Assembly: GCA_021780535.1 (NCBI GenBank)
Contig: JAJXYN010000009.1
Coordinates: forward strand, 124,001 to 188,000
Source of the DNA: a bacterium
GTDB taxonomy: Bacteria; Patescibacteria; ABY1; JAGPKW01
DNA: 64,000 bases
Direction of reading: 5' to 3'
In this document: positions 16,474 to 25,481 of the stretch, in pieces
Position numbering within the stretch: position 1 is the stretch's first letter
Layout: each line of letters opens with the position of its first letter
Notes under the pieces: generated by a model
The model's database searches: none
Seen by the model: only the letters and a program-made list of their open reading frames with translations
What the model was told of the DNA's origin: nothing
Position numbers and translations under genes: made by a program

Positions 16474-19305
16474 TTATTGACTATCATAATCTTCTAATTC
16501 TCCCCAATTATCTCCTATTTCTATATCCACTTTTAATGGAACATTGTTTGGCAGTTGATATGCTTTCTCCATTTCATTTTTTAATATTGGAATTAATTCT
16601 TTTATTTTTTCTTCTTTTATTTCAAATACTAATTCATCATGTACCTGTATTAATATTTTTATGTCATTACTATCTTTTATTCTTTCATAAATATTTATCA
16701 TCGCTATTTTCATTATATCCGCAGCCAATCCTTGTATTGTCATATTTACAGCCATTCTTTCTGCTTGACTTGATATAAATTGTTGGCTAGAGTTTATTTC
16801 TTTAAAATATCTTTTTCTGCCTAAAATATTTTCTATAAATTCATCTCTGTGAGATGTTCTAATTATTTTATTAATATATTTTTCTATATTGCTATTTATT
16901 TTGAAATATTTTTCTATATAATCCTTAGCTTCATTAAAAGTAATACCAGTTTCTCTTGAAAGTTTTTTTGCTCCCATCCCGTAAATTATTCCGAAATTTA
17001 TTGCTTTTGCTGCATATCTTTGTGGTTTTGAAACTTCTTCTATTTTTATATTGTTTATCAATGCAGCTGTTTGTGTGTGTATGTCTATATTATTGATGAA
17101 AGCATTTATCATTGATTCTTGATTTGCTAAAGAAGCTATTATTCTCAATTCTACCTGAGAATAATCTATGGAAATTATTTTATATCCATCTCTTACTACA
17201 AAAGCTTTTCTTATTTTTTTACCATCTTCTGTTCTGACTGGTATATTTTGCAAATTCGGATCTGTTGACGACAATCTACCTGTAACCGCTATAGTTTGAT
17301 TAAAACTCGTGTGTATTTTGTTTGTGTATTTATTTATTAATCCAGGCAATACATCTATGTATGTTGTTTTTAATTTTTCATATTCTCTATATTCTATCGT
17401 TTTTGATAAAATATTTATTTGATCTTGCAAAGAAATTTCATCACCTAGACTATTCATGAAATCCATTTTAGGGGATCTTCCAATTATTTCTACATCATCC
17501 TCTAATAATTCCTTTATTTTTTCTAATTGATCTGATGCTGTTGATATTCCTGTTTTTGTTTTTTTAATTCCTTTTGTTTTTATTTTTAATTTATCAAATA
17601 AAACTTCTTGGAGTTGTTTCGGTGAGTTTAAATTAAATTCAAATTTTAATTTATCAAAAATAAATTTTTGTATTTCTTGTATTTTTATCTCATATTCTTT
17701 TGATAATTTATCCAAATATTCTATATCTATTAATACTCCATTTTCCTCTATATTTTTTAATACCAAAACTAATTTCATATCTATTTCAAAAAATAGTTTT
17801 GATAAAGCTTTATTTGAATTTATTTCATTAAAATATTTTTTATATAATTTAAAAGTATAGTTTGAATCATCGCAACAATAATTGGAAACTTTTTCTGGAT
17901 CAATAAAATCCATAGTGGTTTGTTTTTTACCTTCACCTATAAGTTCTTTTATACTTTGCATTTGATGACCAAATTCTGTAAAAGATAATACATCAAGACC
18001 ATATTTTCTTTCACCAGGATATAAAACAAATGCAGCAATCATTGTATCAAAATAAATATTTGAAACATTTATATTATGCCTAGCTAAAACTTCTATATCG
18101 TATTTTATGTTATGAGCTATTTTTTTTATATTTATATCTTCTAAAATTTCTTTTAGTAAATTAAAATGATTATTTAAATTTTTCCATTCAATATAATATG
18201 CTTCATCTTCTTTAAAACAAAAAGAAATCCCAACCATTATTGCTAAATGAGGATTTGTACTTGTCGTTTCTGTATCAAATGCAAATTCTGTTTGGATTTT
18301 TAATATGTCTAAAAATTCTGAAATTTCTTGTTCTGTTTTTAAAATTTTGTAAACAGAATTTTCTGTGGGCAAGCCATGGCTTGCCCCTACAAGATCATTT
18401 TGTTTTTCTTGTTTATTCTGTAATTGTAATATACGATCTAATAATGTTTTAAATTCTAATCTTATAAACAATTCTCGCATTTTATTTAGATCAAAATCTC
18501 CTAATTTGCAATCGTCTAAATTAAAATCTGTTTCTATGTCTAATTTTATTGTTGCTAATTCATAACTTAATAAAGCTTTATCTTTATTTTCTATTAATAA
18601 ATTTAAAATCCTTGGTGTTATTTTTCCATTTTGATTGTTTTCAATTTGTTTATAAAGATTATCTATTGAACCAAATTCTTTTAATATTTCTACTGCCGTT
18701 TTTTCTCCTATACCTTTTACTCCTGGAATATTATCAGATGGATCTCCTCTTAGCGCTTTATAATCTATTATTTGATCTGGCCTCACACCTATTAATTCTT
18801 TTACTGTATTTGAATTATATTCTAGTGTTTCTGATAATCCTTTTTTAAATGTTAGAACATGAATTTGATCATCCACTAATTGTAAAGTATCTTTATCCCC
18901 AGTTAATATTATAACTTCCGTTGTTTTCTCAATTATTTTAGATATTGTACCTATTAAATCATCTGCTTCATATCCTTCTTTTTCAAAAATTTTAATATTA
19001 AAAGCATTTATAATTTCTTTAATTACTGGAAATTGAATAAATAATTCGTCAGCTTGTTTTACTCTTGTTGCTTTATACTCTGGATAAATATCATTTCTAA
19101 ATGTTTTTCTTGATACATCAAAACAAACAGCTATGTGTGTTGGCTTTATTTCTTTTAATACTTTTATTAAAACTGAAGTGAAACCATAAATAGCATTTGT
19201 TGGCAAACCATCTTTTGTCATCATAGTTGATGGTAAAGCATGAAAAGCTCTATGTACTAAAGCGTTTGCATCTAATATTAGCAATTTTTGTTTTGATTCT
19301 GACAT
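16474..19305 (-). CDS. polA: DNA polymerase I
   Basis: 943 aa, all three domains. The 5'-3' exonuclease (1-~290) has GDPSDNIPGVKGIG. The 3'-5' proofreading domain (~320-500) keeps the acidic residues in FDTETTS, HNIKYD and the YCCDDS region, so proofreading is probably active. The polymerase (~530-943) has motif A DYSQVELRI, motif B RYAAKAINFGIIYG and motif C VHDELVFE. Between the first two domains (residues ~305-314, VGASHGLPTE) lies an in-frame GC-rich palindromic repeat. The ATG start at 19303-19305 has no clear Shine-Dalgarno. Confidence 0.97.
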   Translation of the reverse strand: MSESKQKLLILDANALVHRAFHALPSTMMTKDGLPTNAIYGFTSVLIKVLKEIKPTHIAVCFDVSRKTFRNDIYPEYKATRVKQADELFIQFPVIKEIINAFNIKIFEKEGYEADDLIGTISKIIEKTTEVIILTGDKDTLQLVDDQIHVLTFKKGLSETLEYNSNTVKELIGVRPDQIIDYKALRGDPSDNIPGVKGIGEKTAVEILKEFGSIDNLYKQIENNQNGKITPRILNLLIENKDKALLSYELATIKLDIETDFNLDDCKLGDFDLNKMRELFIRLEFKTLLDRILQLQNKQEKQNDLVGASHGLPTENSVYKILKTEQEISEFLDILKIQTEFAFDTETTSTNPHLAIMVGISFCFKEDEAYYIEWKNLNNHFNLLKEILEDINIKKIAHNIKYDIEVLARHNINVSNIYFDTMIAAFVLYPGERKYGLDVLSFTEFGHQMQSIKELIGEGKKQTTMDFIDPEKVSNYCCDDSNYTFKLYKKYFNEINSNKALSKLFFEIDMKLVLVLKNIEENGVLIDIEYLDKLSKEYEIKIQEIQKFIFDKLKFEFNLNSPKQLQEVLFDKLKIKTKGIKKTKTGISTASDQLEKIKELLEDDVEIIGRSPKMDFMNSLGDEISLQDQINILSKTIEYREYEKLKTTYIDVLPGLINKYTNKIHTSFNQTIAVTGRLSSTDPNLQNIPVRTEDGKKIRKAFVVRDGYKIISIDYSQVELRIIASLANQESMINAFINNIDIHTQTAALINNIKIEEVSKPQRYAAKAINFGIIYGMGAKKLSRETGITFNEAKDYIEKYFKINSNIEKYINKIIRTSHRDEFIENILGRKRYFKEINSSQQFISSQAERMAVNMTIQGLAADIMKIAMINIYERIKDSNDIKILIQVHDELVFEIKEEKIKELIPILKNEMEKAYQLPNNVPLKVDIEIGDNWGELEDYDSQ
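18361..18392. repeat. GC-rich palindromic repeat inside polA
   Basis: Positions 18367-18386 are a perfect 20-bp palindrome (GGGCAAGCCA and its complement), flanked by CTGT on the left and CCTACAAG on the right. It is far more GC-rich than its surroundings and keeps the polA frame. A palindrome with the same CCTACAA right edge lies upstream of recQ (40838-40863). Confidence 0.75.
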
Positions 19306-19436
19306 TTTTGCTTACAGTTAGTTTTTACAGTAATAATCTTACATAATTTCAGAGAAATAAAAAAGAGCCAACTTGCAAAAATATAAAAATAGGTGCAAAC
19401 AAGTCACACCTATTGTAAATATAAATTATTATTGTG

Positions 19437-20108
19437 TTAAAATATTTTTTTATAAATTAATTCCGATATTATTTTGTATTTACTACTTTTTATATGTAAA
19501 GTATCTATTGATAAAAAATAACTTTTTCCAACTCCCATTAATTTAAAAGTTTTCTTCATTATTTTTCTAATATCTATAATATTTGCACCATTATATCTTG
19601 CTATCCTTAAAGCTTTTCTAGCATACACATCAAGAATATTATTATTATTTCTATTTATTTCCGTAGGAGAAAGGAATATAACATCTATTTTAAATTTTTT
19701 AATTTTCTTTATTATTTGTTTTATATTGAATAAATAACTTTTTAAATCAATTCCTTTCAATAAATCATTAATACCAAACATTATAATAACTAAATCTGGA
19801 TTTAATTTTATAATTTTATCAACATAACTAAGCGCATCAGAAGACGTCCATCCATTATGTCCTTCATTTATAACACTAATATTTGATCTCGGATATTCTT
19901 TCTTTATTCTTTTTTTTAAAGATGCTGGATAATTTTCTGGAGATTGGATACCTAATGAATAACCCCATGTAATACTGTCTCCAAAACAAACAACTTTGGA
20001 TTTTAATCCCTTTTTAACATTATCTGCAAATTTAAGATTATTAATTTTTTTATCAAAAAATATACCCATGTCATTTTCTAATATATGGAGAAAAGTATTA
20101 AAAAACAA
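19437..20108 (-). CDS. SGNH/GDSL-family hydrolase
   Basis: 223 aa. Block I FGDSITWGYS carries the nucleophilic Ser, block II is NEGHNGWTSSD, block III is MFGINDLL and block V is DTLHIKSS with the Asp-x-x-His pair. Family members hydrolyse esters of lipids, carbohydrates or acyl groups; the substrate is not visible. No signal peptide. The start is TTG at 20106-20108, chosen because a strong AAGGAGG lies 6 nt upstream; an internal ATG 13 codons in has no such site. It lies 50 bp after pilB on the same strand. Confidence 0.85.
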   Translation of the reverse strand: MFFNTFLHILENDMGIFFDKKINNLKFADNVKKGLKSKVVCFGDSITWGYSLGIQSPENYPASLKKRIKKEYPRSNISVINEGHNGWTSSDALSYVDKIIKLNPDLVIIMFGINDLLKGIDLKSYLFNIKQIIKKIKKFKIDVIFLSPTEINRNNNNILDVYARKALRIARYNGANIIDIRKIMKKTFKLMGVGKSYFLSIDTLHIKSSKYKIISELIYKKIF

Positions 20109-20157
20109 AATATACCTCCTTGGTGTGATTTTGAATTACATAATAAATCAAAATACT

Positions 20158-21858
20158 TTACATGGCAACTCTAAACACCTCATCTATAGTTGTTGTACCT
20201 TGTATTGCTTTTAACAATCCGTCTTGCACCATTTTTATCATACCATCTTCCATTGCTAATTTTTCTAACTCATATTCTGATACCTTTCCAGAAAGTATTA
20301 CTTCTTCTATTTTTGGCGTCATTGTCATTACTTCATACAGACCTATTCTTCCTTTGTATCCTAATCCATGGCAAGTTTCACACCCTTTACCATGATAAAA
20401 ATGCAAATCATCAAAATTTACTTTAAATCCTGACTTTTCTGGAATTTCTGATAAATGTTTTTTTACTTTTTCTAATTCTTCTTCACTTATTTTAATTTCT
20501 TCTTTACAATTTTTACAAATCTTTCTAACAAGTCTTTGTGCCATAACAGCATTAAGAGCTGGAGCTAAAAGAAATGGCTTTACCCCCATAACTAAAAATC
20601 TAGGAATAGCTGCTGGAGCACTATTTGCATGAATTGTTGATATTACTTTATGTCCAGTCAATGCCGCTTCTACGGCTACTTCTGCTGTTTCACCGTCTCT
20701 AATTTCTCCCACCATTACAACATTAGGATCTTGACGCAATATAGCCCTAAGACCTTTAGCAAAGTCATAATCCCTACTATGATCTATTTGAGATTGATTT
20801 AGCCCTGGCAATTTATATTCTATAGGATCTTCAAGGGTTATTATATTAACATTTGATTTATTTAATTTATTTAAAATAGCATAGAGAGTTGTTGTTTTAC
20901 CTGAACCCGTTGGACCAGTTGTTATAATCATTCCTATTGGTTTTTCTACGGCTTGTGTTAGTTTTTCATTTGTACTACCAATAAGACCCAACTCTTCAAA
21001 TTGAAGACTTGCGGCTGAAGATTTTAACAAACGCATAACAACAGATTCACCAAACGCTGTTGGTAATGTGGACACACGGATATCAATTTTATCATCACTT
21101 AGAACAACTGTAATTCTACCATCTTGAGGAATATCAGAAATATTCATCTTTAATTTTGCCATTAATTTTATTCTTGTAATAATTTTTGACCACATTTCTT
21201 TTTTGATTGAAGCAATCTCGCTAAGCATTCCATCAACTCTAATACGAACTATAACTCTTGTTTCTGCTGCTTCTATATGTATATCTGATGATCCAAATTG
21301 TATTGCTGCTGCTAAAATAAGGGTTATTATTTCAGATAATTCTATTTCTTGTACTTTTTTATTAACATCTTCAAATGTTTTTAATTCTTCTTTAAATTTA
21401 TCAAAAACATCTTGATCTATTTTAAAGCCACTTACAAATGTTTTGATTTTTGGAAGTTTATCATAAAGACTCATCGCAACTCCATGACTACTTTTTGAAA
21501 TAAAATATATTTTCTTTTTTGTGTCTGCTTCTTGCGTATCTAAAGCATTTATATAATCAATTACATTGTCATTAAAGTTAGTAATACCTATTCTTATTTC
21601 TTGAAATGCTCTATAAAAACAAACTAAACCATATTTAATGCAATCAGCTTGTGGTACTGATTTTAGAGCTTCTGGCCCTATTGGAAATTGATGAAGGTCC
21701 ATATAATCTAACCCAAAAACCGAAGCTGTAGCAGCAGTAGCTTCCTCTTCTTGTTTTATTTGTATTTTTTTATAAGTTTCATTAAATTTATCAGAGACAT
21801 TATCATTTGATATTTTTAACCCAGATCCAGATTGTGATATTTGATTTTCTTCGCTCAT
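20158..21858 (-). CDS. pilB: Type IV pilus assembly / type II secretion ATPase (PilB/GspE family)
   Basis: 566 aa. An N-terminal T2SSE domain precedes a hexameric ATPase with an Asp box (SSDIHIEAAETR), Walker A GPTGSGKT (315-322), Walker B VGEIRDGETAEVA and the His box TGHKVISTIHANS. A tetracysteine zinc module (CKNCKEE ... CETCHGLGYKG) sits near the C-terminus, as in extension ATPases. It would power pilus extension at the cytoplasmic membrane. No pilin, pilC or pilT is in the window. Confidence 0.92.
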   Translation of the reverse strand: MSEENQISQSGSGLKISNDNVSDKFNETYKKIQIKQEEEATAATASVFGLDYMDLHQFPIGPEALKSVPQADCIKYGLVCFYRAFQEIRIGITNFNDNVIDYINALDTQEADTKKKIYFISKSSHGVAMSLYDKLPKIKTFVSGFKIDQDVFDKFKEELKTFEDVNKKVQEIELSEIITLILAAAIQFGSSDIHIEAAETRVIVRIRVDGMLSEIASIKKEMWSKIITRIKLMAKLKMNISDIPQDGRITVVLSDDKIDIRVSTLPTAFGESVVMRLLKSSAASLQFEELGLIGSTNEKLTQAVEKPIGMIITTGPTGSGKTTTLYAILNKLNKSNVNIITLEDPIEYKLPGLNQSQIDHSRDYDFAKGLRAILRQDPNVVMVGEIRDGETAEVAVEAALTGHKVISTIHANSAPAAIPRFLVMGVKPFLLAPALNAVMAQRLVRKICKNCKEEIKISEEELEKVKKHLSEIPEKSGFKVNFDDLHFYHGKGCETCHGLGYKGRIGLYEVMTMTPKIEEVILSGKVSEYELEKLAMEDGMIKMVQDGLLKAIQGTTTIDEVFRVAM

Positions 21859-21936
21859 ATTTAATTTTAACCTTTTAAATAATTAACAAGCACAAGTGAG
21901 TTAAATTATCTTATGCTCTGTGTTTATTATAATATA

Positions 21937-23133
21937 TTATAACACAAATCCCATCATTTGATCTACTTTATTTTTCCATCCATATTCACTAACTAATAAT
22001 TTTCTTTCTTTAATTTTATCTTCTGAAAAATTGTTTGCATTATTTATTATTAAATTTATTTTTGAAGAAAATTCTTCTTTATTATTAACTATTTTTATGT
22101 GATTTCTAAATTTTTCTACTCCAGAAACTTTAGTGGTAATAATAGGTTTACCAGATGCCAAATATTCATAAAGTTTTTTTGGATCCATTGATTTTATAAA
22201 ACCATTAACTAAATGCGGGATTATACAAATATCAAATTGTTTATATAAATAAGGCATTTCTTTATATTTTATTTCCCCTATGAAACTTATATTTTTATAA
22301 TTTTTAAATATTTTCAAATCAAAATTACCATGCACTGGTCCTGCTATTATAAAAAAATAATTTGGATTGTTTTTAACTATGAATTCTAATAAATTAATAT
22401 CTATTCTATCATCTTTTATAACCCCCATATAACCTATTATTTTTTTATAATTTTTTCTTATTTCAATTATTTGTCTTTCTAATCTTTCTGATATTATTGG
22501 ATTATTATAATGATCTAAATCAACTCCATTTGATATGAAACTGATATTATTTTTAATATTAACAAGTATTGTAGCTGTCTCTGTTTTCTGTTCTCGGAAA
22601 GCAATTCTTTCTAAATCATCTTTTAATTTATCAGAAACTGTGAAAACATGATCTGAATTTAAAACAATGTTTTTATAATTTTTTTCTAATAAATTTTTAT
22701 AATCTTTAAAAATTGAATTATTTATCCAATTATCTACTGCATCAAAATATTTTTTATTTTTTTTGAATAATTTTATGTAATCTGTATTAAGTGGATTATA
22801 ATTTAATATTACTGCATCCTTAAACCCAATTTTACATACTGCCTTGTAAACCTTGTCTGCATTCATAGCTGATAACGAAATAACTTTATCGCTTAGCCTT
22901 CTTGCAACATAATGATGCCCCATAGCTACAATATTTTTTCCTATTTTTTTATATACTTTAGATTTTAAATACAATCTTAAAAAACTTCTAAAGTCATATG
23001 GTAAAAAATCTACTGATAAGATTTGATCTACATCTTCTCTTTTAGATAATTCGTCTAAAATATGTTTGTTTCTATTATAAATTCCTTTATCCCATGTGAA
23101 TTGGTAAGACATATTTAATAATATAAATTTCAT
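21937..23133 (-). CDS. Glycosyltransferase, GT-B fold (family 1/4-like)
   Basis: 398 aa. The C-terminal half has the nucleotide-sugar site typical of GT4-type enzymes: IGYMGVIKDD, then FIGEIKYKEMPYLYKQFDICIIPH, then KLYEYLASGKPIITTKVSG with the conserved Glu. Its ATG overlaps the TGA stop of the GIY-YIG gene (ATGA), so the two are probably coupled. The acceptor is unknown; surface polysaccharide is the likeliest use given the flippase and ligase-like genes elsewhere in the window. Confidence 0.85.
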   Translation of the reverse strand: MKFILLNMSYQFTWDKGIYNRNKHILDELSKREDVDQILSVDFLPYDFRSFLRLYLKSKVYKKIGKNIVAMGHHYVARRLSDKVISLSAMNADKVYKAVCKIGFKDAVILNYNPLNTDYIKLFKKNKKYFDAVDNWINNSIFKDYKNLLEKNYKNIVLNSDHVFTVSDKLKDDLERIAFREQKTETATILVNIKNNISFISNGVDLDHYNNPIISERLERQIIEIRKNYKKIIGYMGVIKDDRIDINLLEFIVKNNPNYFFIIAGPVHGNFDLKIFKNYKNISFIGEIKYKEMPYLYKQFDICIIPHLVNGFIKSMDPKKLYEYLASGKPIITTKVSGVEKFRNHIKIVNNKEEFSSKINLIINNANNFSEDKIKERKLLVSEYGWKNKVDQMMGFVL

Positions 23134-23375
23134 ACTTTTTTTATTAATTCTAATTTTTCTTTTCTGCTTAATTTTTTTATTCTACATTCTTCTTTGCTAG
23201 CTTCTGATTTGTTTTTCTTCTCACAAGAATAAACTAGTCTTACTGGTCTTCTTATTTTTGTATATTTTGCACCTTTTTGTGATGAATTATGTTCATCTTC
23301 TCTTCTTTTTAATTCTGTTGTTATCCCTGTATATAGTGTTTTATCTGAGCATTCTAATATATATACATACCACAT
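23130..23375 (-). CDS. GIY-YIG domain endonuclease-like protein (YhbQ/UPF0213 type)
   Basis: 81 aa, almost the whole protein being the GIY-YIG domain: WYVYILECSDKTLYTGIT (residues 2-19), then the catalytic-type Arg in LKRREDEHN and a Glu in SKEECRIKKLS. Small stand-alone members are widespread and their role in DNA repair is only partly defined. It ends in TGA overlapping the next start by 4 nt. Confidence 0.85.
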   Translation of the reverse strand: MWYVYILECSDKTLYTGITTELKRREDEHNSSQKGAKYTKIRRPVRLVYSCEKKNKSEASKEECRIKKLSRKEKLELIKKV

Positions 23376-23448
23376 ATATTTTATATCTATTTTAAATTAA
23401 CTGTCTTAATTGATTTTATCATGAAAAATATTTTTGTAAAAATAAAAA

Positions 23449-23474
23449 AACACGACTAATCGTGGTTTTTTATT
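23449..23474. terminator. Bidirectional terminator after dnaA
   Basis: A run, CACGA-loop-TCGTG, T run (about 23450-23470), overlapping the dnaA stop. Confidence 0.75.
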
Positions 23475-24876
23475 CATAACTACCGTTATAAAGACGTTCC
23501 CTTATCATTTCTATATCTTTTTTCGTTCTATTATTTGCAGCAACTTCACCTTTAATCTTCTGATAAGAATGCATTGCTGTTGTATGATCTCTATTTCCTA
23601 ATTCAGATCCTATATTCGGGAAAGAAGCATCAAGCTCTTCTCTTAATAAATACATCGCTATCTGTCTTGGTGTAACTAATTCTTTTTTTCTACTCACACC
23701 TTTTATACTTTCTACCGTCACATCAAAAAAACTTGCTACCGTTTCTATTAATTGTTGTGGTGAAAACTTTACATTTTTTTTATTTTGTTCGTTATAAACC
23801 GTTATGAGCTCTCTAACGTTTTCAATAGTTGGCTCTATTCTTCTTAGTTCATATTGTACTATGATTTTATTTAATATGCCTTCTATTTCTCTTACGCTTC
23901 TCTGAACTTCTGTTGCTATATATCTTATAACATTATCATCAAAATTATATTTTTTTTCTATAAGCTTTGCTTTTATAATAGCTATTCTTGTTTCTAAATC
24001 TGGCTCAGATATATCAGCTATCATGCCTGATGAAAATCTTGATTTTAATCTTTCTTGAAATGCAGATAATGCTTGTGGCGGTCTATCAGAGGTTAAAACT
24101 ATTTGACAATTTTTTTGATGATATTCGTTAAATGTATTAAATAATTCTTCTTGAGTTCCTTCTTTACCAGCTAAAAACTGTATATCATCTATAATAATAA
24201 CATCATAAGATCTATATTTTAATCTAAAATCTTTCATTTTTCCACCTTTTATAGCATCAACATAATCATTAGTAAATCTTTCTGATGTTATATAGAATAT
24301 CTTTGCTTCTGAATTTTTTTTTATAATCTCATTTCCTATACCTTGTGCTAAATGTGTTTTTCCTATTCCCACACCACCATATATAAATAGTGGATTAAAT
24401 TTCTCACCCGGAAATTCAGCTACACCCCTTGCTGCCGCATAAGCTAATTCATTATTCTTTCCAACAATAAAAGTATTAAATGTATATTTAGGATTTAAAT
24501 TGAAAACTCCAAGTGTGTTTTCTTTTTTTTCACTTTTGTTTTGGTTAGACAAATTTTCTTCTTGACCTACTGACACCGCTTTATTTTGTTGTTCATATTT
24601 TGCAGCCGTCTTTTCATCACCAAGAAGAGAAACCTCATAGGTAATCTTTTTAATCTTACCTTCGGTAACCTCTTGCACAGCATTGAGAATATCTTTGTGA
24701 TATTTCTTAGATAGCCAAGCTTGAGCAAAAGCGTGTGGTGTTGCTAAAATAATATGTTCTTCATTATCAATAATTTCAATAATGAAAGTATTTTTAAACC
24801 AAGTAGCAAAATTCGCCTTGCTTAAAGTTAATTCTAACCTAGCCAAAGCGGCTTGCCAAATTTGCTTTTTGTCCAT
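23470..24876 (-). CDS. dnaA: Chromosomal replication initiator DnaA
   Basis: 468 aa from the ATG at 24874-24876. The frame is open to a GTG at 24960, but family alignment favours this ATG, which begins with the domain I helix MDKKQIWQAALARLE. Domain III has Walker A GGVGIGKT (167-174), Walker B IIDDIQFLAGK and sensor LTSDRPP. Domain IV carries the DnaA-box-binding signature NRDHTTAMHSY. DnaA opens the origin. Candidate DnaA boxes overlap the upstream promoter region, consistent with origin location and autoregulation. Confidence 0.97.
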   Translation of the reverse strand: MDKKQIWQAALARLELTLSKANFATWFKNTFIIEIIDNEEHIILATPHAFAQAWLSKKYHKDILNAVQEVTEGKIKKITYEVSLLGDEKTAAKYEQQNKAVSVGQEENLSNQNKSEKKENTLGVFNLNPKYTFNTFIVGKNNELAYAAARGVAEFPGEKFNPLFIYGGVGIGKTHLAQGIGNEIIKKNSEAKIFYITSERFTNDYVDAIKGGKMKDFRLKYRSYDVIIIDDIQFLAGKEGTQEELFNTFNEYHQKNCQIVLTSDRPPQALSAFQERLKSRFSSGMIADISEPDLETRIAIIKAKLIEKKYNFDDNVIRYIATEVQRSVREIEGILNKIIVQYELRRIEPTIENVRELITVYNEQNKKNVKFSPQQLIETVASFFDVTVESIKGVSRKKELVTPRQIAMYLLREELDASFPNIGSELGNRDHTTAMHSYQKIKGEVAANNRTKKDIEMIRERLYNGSYE

Positions 24877-24960
24877 CGTGCGCGTCTTAAATTTACTTAA
24901 AATTGTATTTATTTTAGAGATTTGTCCTTCTCTAAAATCAATTTGAAAATATTCTACCAC

Positions 24961-25222
24961 TTAATCCCCCTGTGGAAAACTATGTCATCAGTTTATATTT
25001 TGTGGAGAAAATGTCAATATATATCAAATTTGTTTAACCTTACACATAAAGTTATTGACAATTTTTTTGTTCTGTAAATTAATTAATTATTTTTTAATTT
25101 CTAATACATATCTTTATAAAAATATTATTTTATTAATATAATACATCTATATATTGATTTTTTTAAGAACATAAGGTAGAATATCTATCAGTTTAGTAAT
25201 TTTAAATTTTAATTTTTAGAAC
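24961..25222. other. Candidate origin / dnaA-rpmF divergent regulatory region
   Basis: An AT-rich interval between divergent dnaA and rpmF. TGTGGAAAA (24971-24979) and TGTGGAGAA (25001-25009) are DnaA-box-like (reverse complements TTTTCCACA and TTCTCCACA), spaced exactly 30 bp. TTATTGACA (25052-25060) is a weaker, one-mismatch match. A minus-strand TTGACA near 25015 followed by TAAACT would put a dnaA promoter across the boxes. About 100 bp of nearly pure AT (25060-25160) could serve for unwinding. A full consensus box cluster is absent, so the origin call is tentative. Confidence 0.4.
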
Positions 25223-25414
25223 ATGGGTTTACCTTCAAAGAGAACACCAAAGAATAAGACAAGAACTAGAAATAATCCCGCTAACCCTGGAAAGAGTTTA
25301 GTATTAAAATCTACAAATACTTGTCCAAAATGTGGCAATATAAAGCTTTCACATAGAGCTTGTCAATTTTGTGGAGCTTATAAGGCTGAAAAAGTAACAA
25401 AAGCTTCTAAATAA
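25223..25414 (+). CDS. rpmF: Large ribosomal subunit protein L32
   Basis: 63 aa. The basic N-terminus (GLPSKRTPKNKTRTR) and a C4 zinc ribbon CPKCGNIKLSHRACQFCG are diagnostic of L32. It is the first gene of a plus-strand run with nusB and rnc; rpmF often neighbours rnc-containing clusters in bacteria. Confidence 0.95.
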   Translation: MGLPSKRTPKNKTRTRNNPANPGKSLVLKSTNTCPKCGNIKLSHRACQFCGAYKAEKVTKASK

Positions 25415-25481
25415 TTGGGGATGAAGACATAAAGAGATTTATGTTTTTGTTTATTTTTAAAAGGTTTTAAATTAACAATTT

